NCBI GenBank assembly: GCA_031257075.1
Contig: JAIRPM010000086.1
Location: forward strand, 1 to 5,675
Direction: 5' to 3'
Length of the DNA stretch: 5,675 nucleotides
From: Spirochaetaceae bacterium
Lineage (GTDB): Bacteria; Spirochaetota; Spirochaetia; Treponematales; Breznakiellaceae
This document shows positions 5,525 through 5,675 of this stretch, one piece after another. A model generated the notes under the pieces. That model did not search any database and was not told where the DNA came from. It saw only the letters and a program-made list of their open reading frames with translations. The position numbers and the translations under genes are program-made. How positions within the stretch are numbered: the stretch's first letter is position 1; each line of letters begins with the position of its first letter.

Positions 5525-5675
5525 TGATTTCGGACTTTTGCAATGCAAAAGTCCGCATTGACTCTAATCATCGCCGCCCGCGAACCTTCGGTTCGATGTA
5601 TTTGCTCGTTTTTCTGCGAAAAACTGCGCAAATATCACATTAAAGTAGCACTGAATAATTCTCGGTTGAATTATT
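5525..5675. repeat. Cluster of four inverted repeats in non-coding DNA, running off the window
   Basis: Besides the 5531-5555 palindrome, three more stem-loops follow. CGAACC (5581-5586) pairs with GGTTCG (5590-5595). A compound hairpin has outer arms 5600-5605 and 5628-5633 and an inner 7-bp stem, GTTTTTC (5608-5614) with GAAAAAC (5618-5624). Finally 5654-5661 pairs over 8 bp with 5668-5675 at the window edge. No open frame longer than about 25 codons with a credible start is seen here. The density of hairpins resembles small dispersed intergenic elements (REP- or MITE-like) or a structured RNA. Without a second copy in the window, the class cannot be assigned. Confidence 0.55.
5531..5555. 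repeat. Perfect 12-bp palindrome with one central base
   Basis: CGGACTTTTGCA (5531-5542) is the exact reverse complement of 5544-5555, with a single A at the centre. Short outer arms TGATT (5525-5529) and AATCA (5566-5570) are also complementary. It lies about 50 bp upstream of the operon promoter's -35 and is the first of several hairpins. It could be a DNA-binding site, a cruciform or part of a dispersed repeat. It lacks a clear T tract, so it is not an obvious terminator. Confidence 0.75.

Noticed and set aside
5566..5660. Short open frames of about 15-25 codons on both strands in the hairpin cluster
   Set aside because: They lack ribosome binding sites and follow from the inverted-repeat composition; no leader-peptide feature such as a codon run is seen.
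1..5675. CRISPR array, tRNA, rRNA, transposase or phage genes
   Set aside because: No regularly spaced direct repeats, cloverleaf, rRNA-like stretch or transposase/integrase motif was seen on either strand.

Overview
The window reads as part of a bacterial chromosome of intermediate GC content. Its genes are tightly packed, have good Shine-Dalgarno sites and sigma-70-type promoters, and none looks like a phage or transposon gene. The gene set is a GH57 glucan enzyme with DUF1925/DUF1926-type domains, a bacterial-type Tgt, an exported HEAT-repeat protein and a SatP-family acetate/succinate transporter. With the codon mix, this would fit a host-associated Treponema-like spirochaete. That placement is an inference from general impression, not from a diagnostic marker.

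Layout, left to right. Positions 1-222 (+) hold the C-terminal part of a galactoside/maltose O-acetyltransferase with left-handed beta-helix repeats. A 10-bp stem-loop (221-244) separates it from the convergent satP gene (251-811, -). satP has its own TTGACA/TATACT promoter (929-958), a leader of about 110 nt, and an interrupted palindrome over its predicted start point that could be an operator. Upstream of satP, and on the same strand, is a three-gene operon read right to left: a GH57 alpha-glucan enzyme (3501-5429, GTG start), tgt (2365-3501) and a secreted HEAT-repeat protein (1014-2372). Its genes overlap by 1 nt (TAATG) and 8 nt (ATGAATAA), so they are probably transcribed together and translationally coupled. 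The operon promoter is TTTACA-17-TAGAAT (5451-5479) and gives a leader of only about 15 nt. Positions 5525-5675 carry no convincing gene but contain a run of perfect or near-perfect inverted repeats that continues to the window edge.

How the genes relate. The GH57 enzyme should act on cytoplasmic maltodextrin or glycogen, the acetyltransferase on sugars, and SatP on short-chain acids, so carbohydrate fermentation is a loose common theme. Tgt (queuosine tRNA modification) and the exported HEAT protein have no obvious metabolic link to it; the operon may simply be a conserved arrangement. No complete unknown defence or mobile system is visible. The least explained signals are the hairpin cluster at the right edge, a perfect 13-bp inverted repeat inside tgt, and the dyad at the satP promoter.
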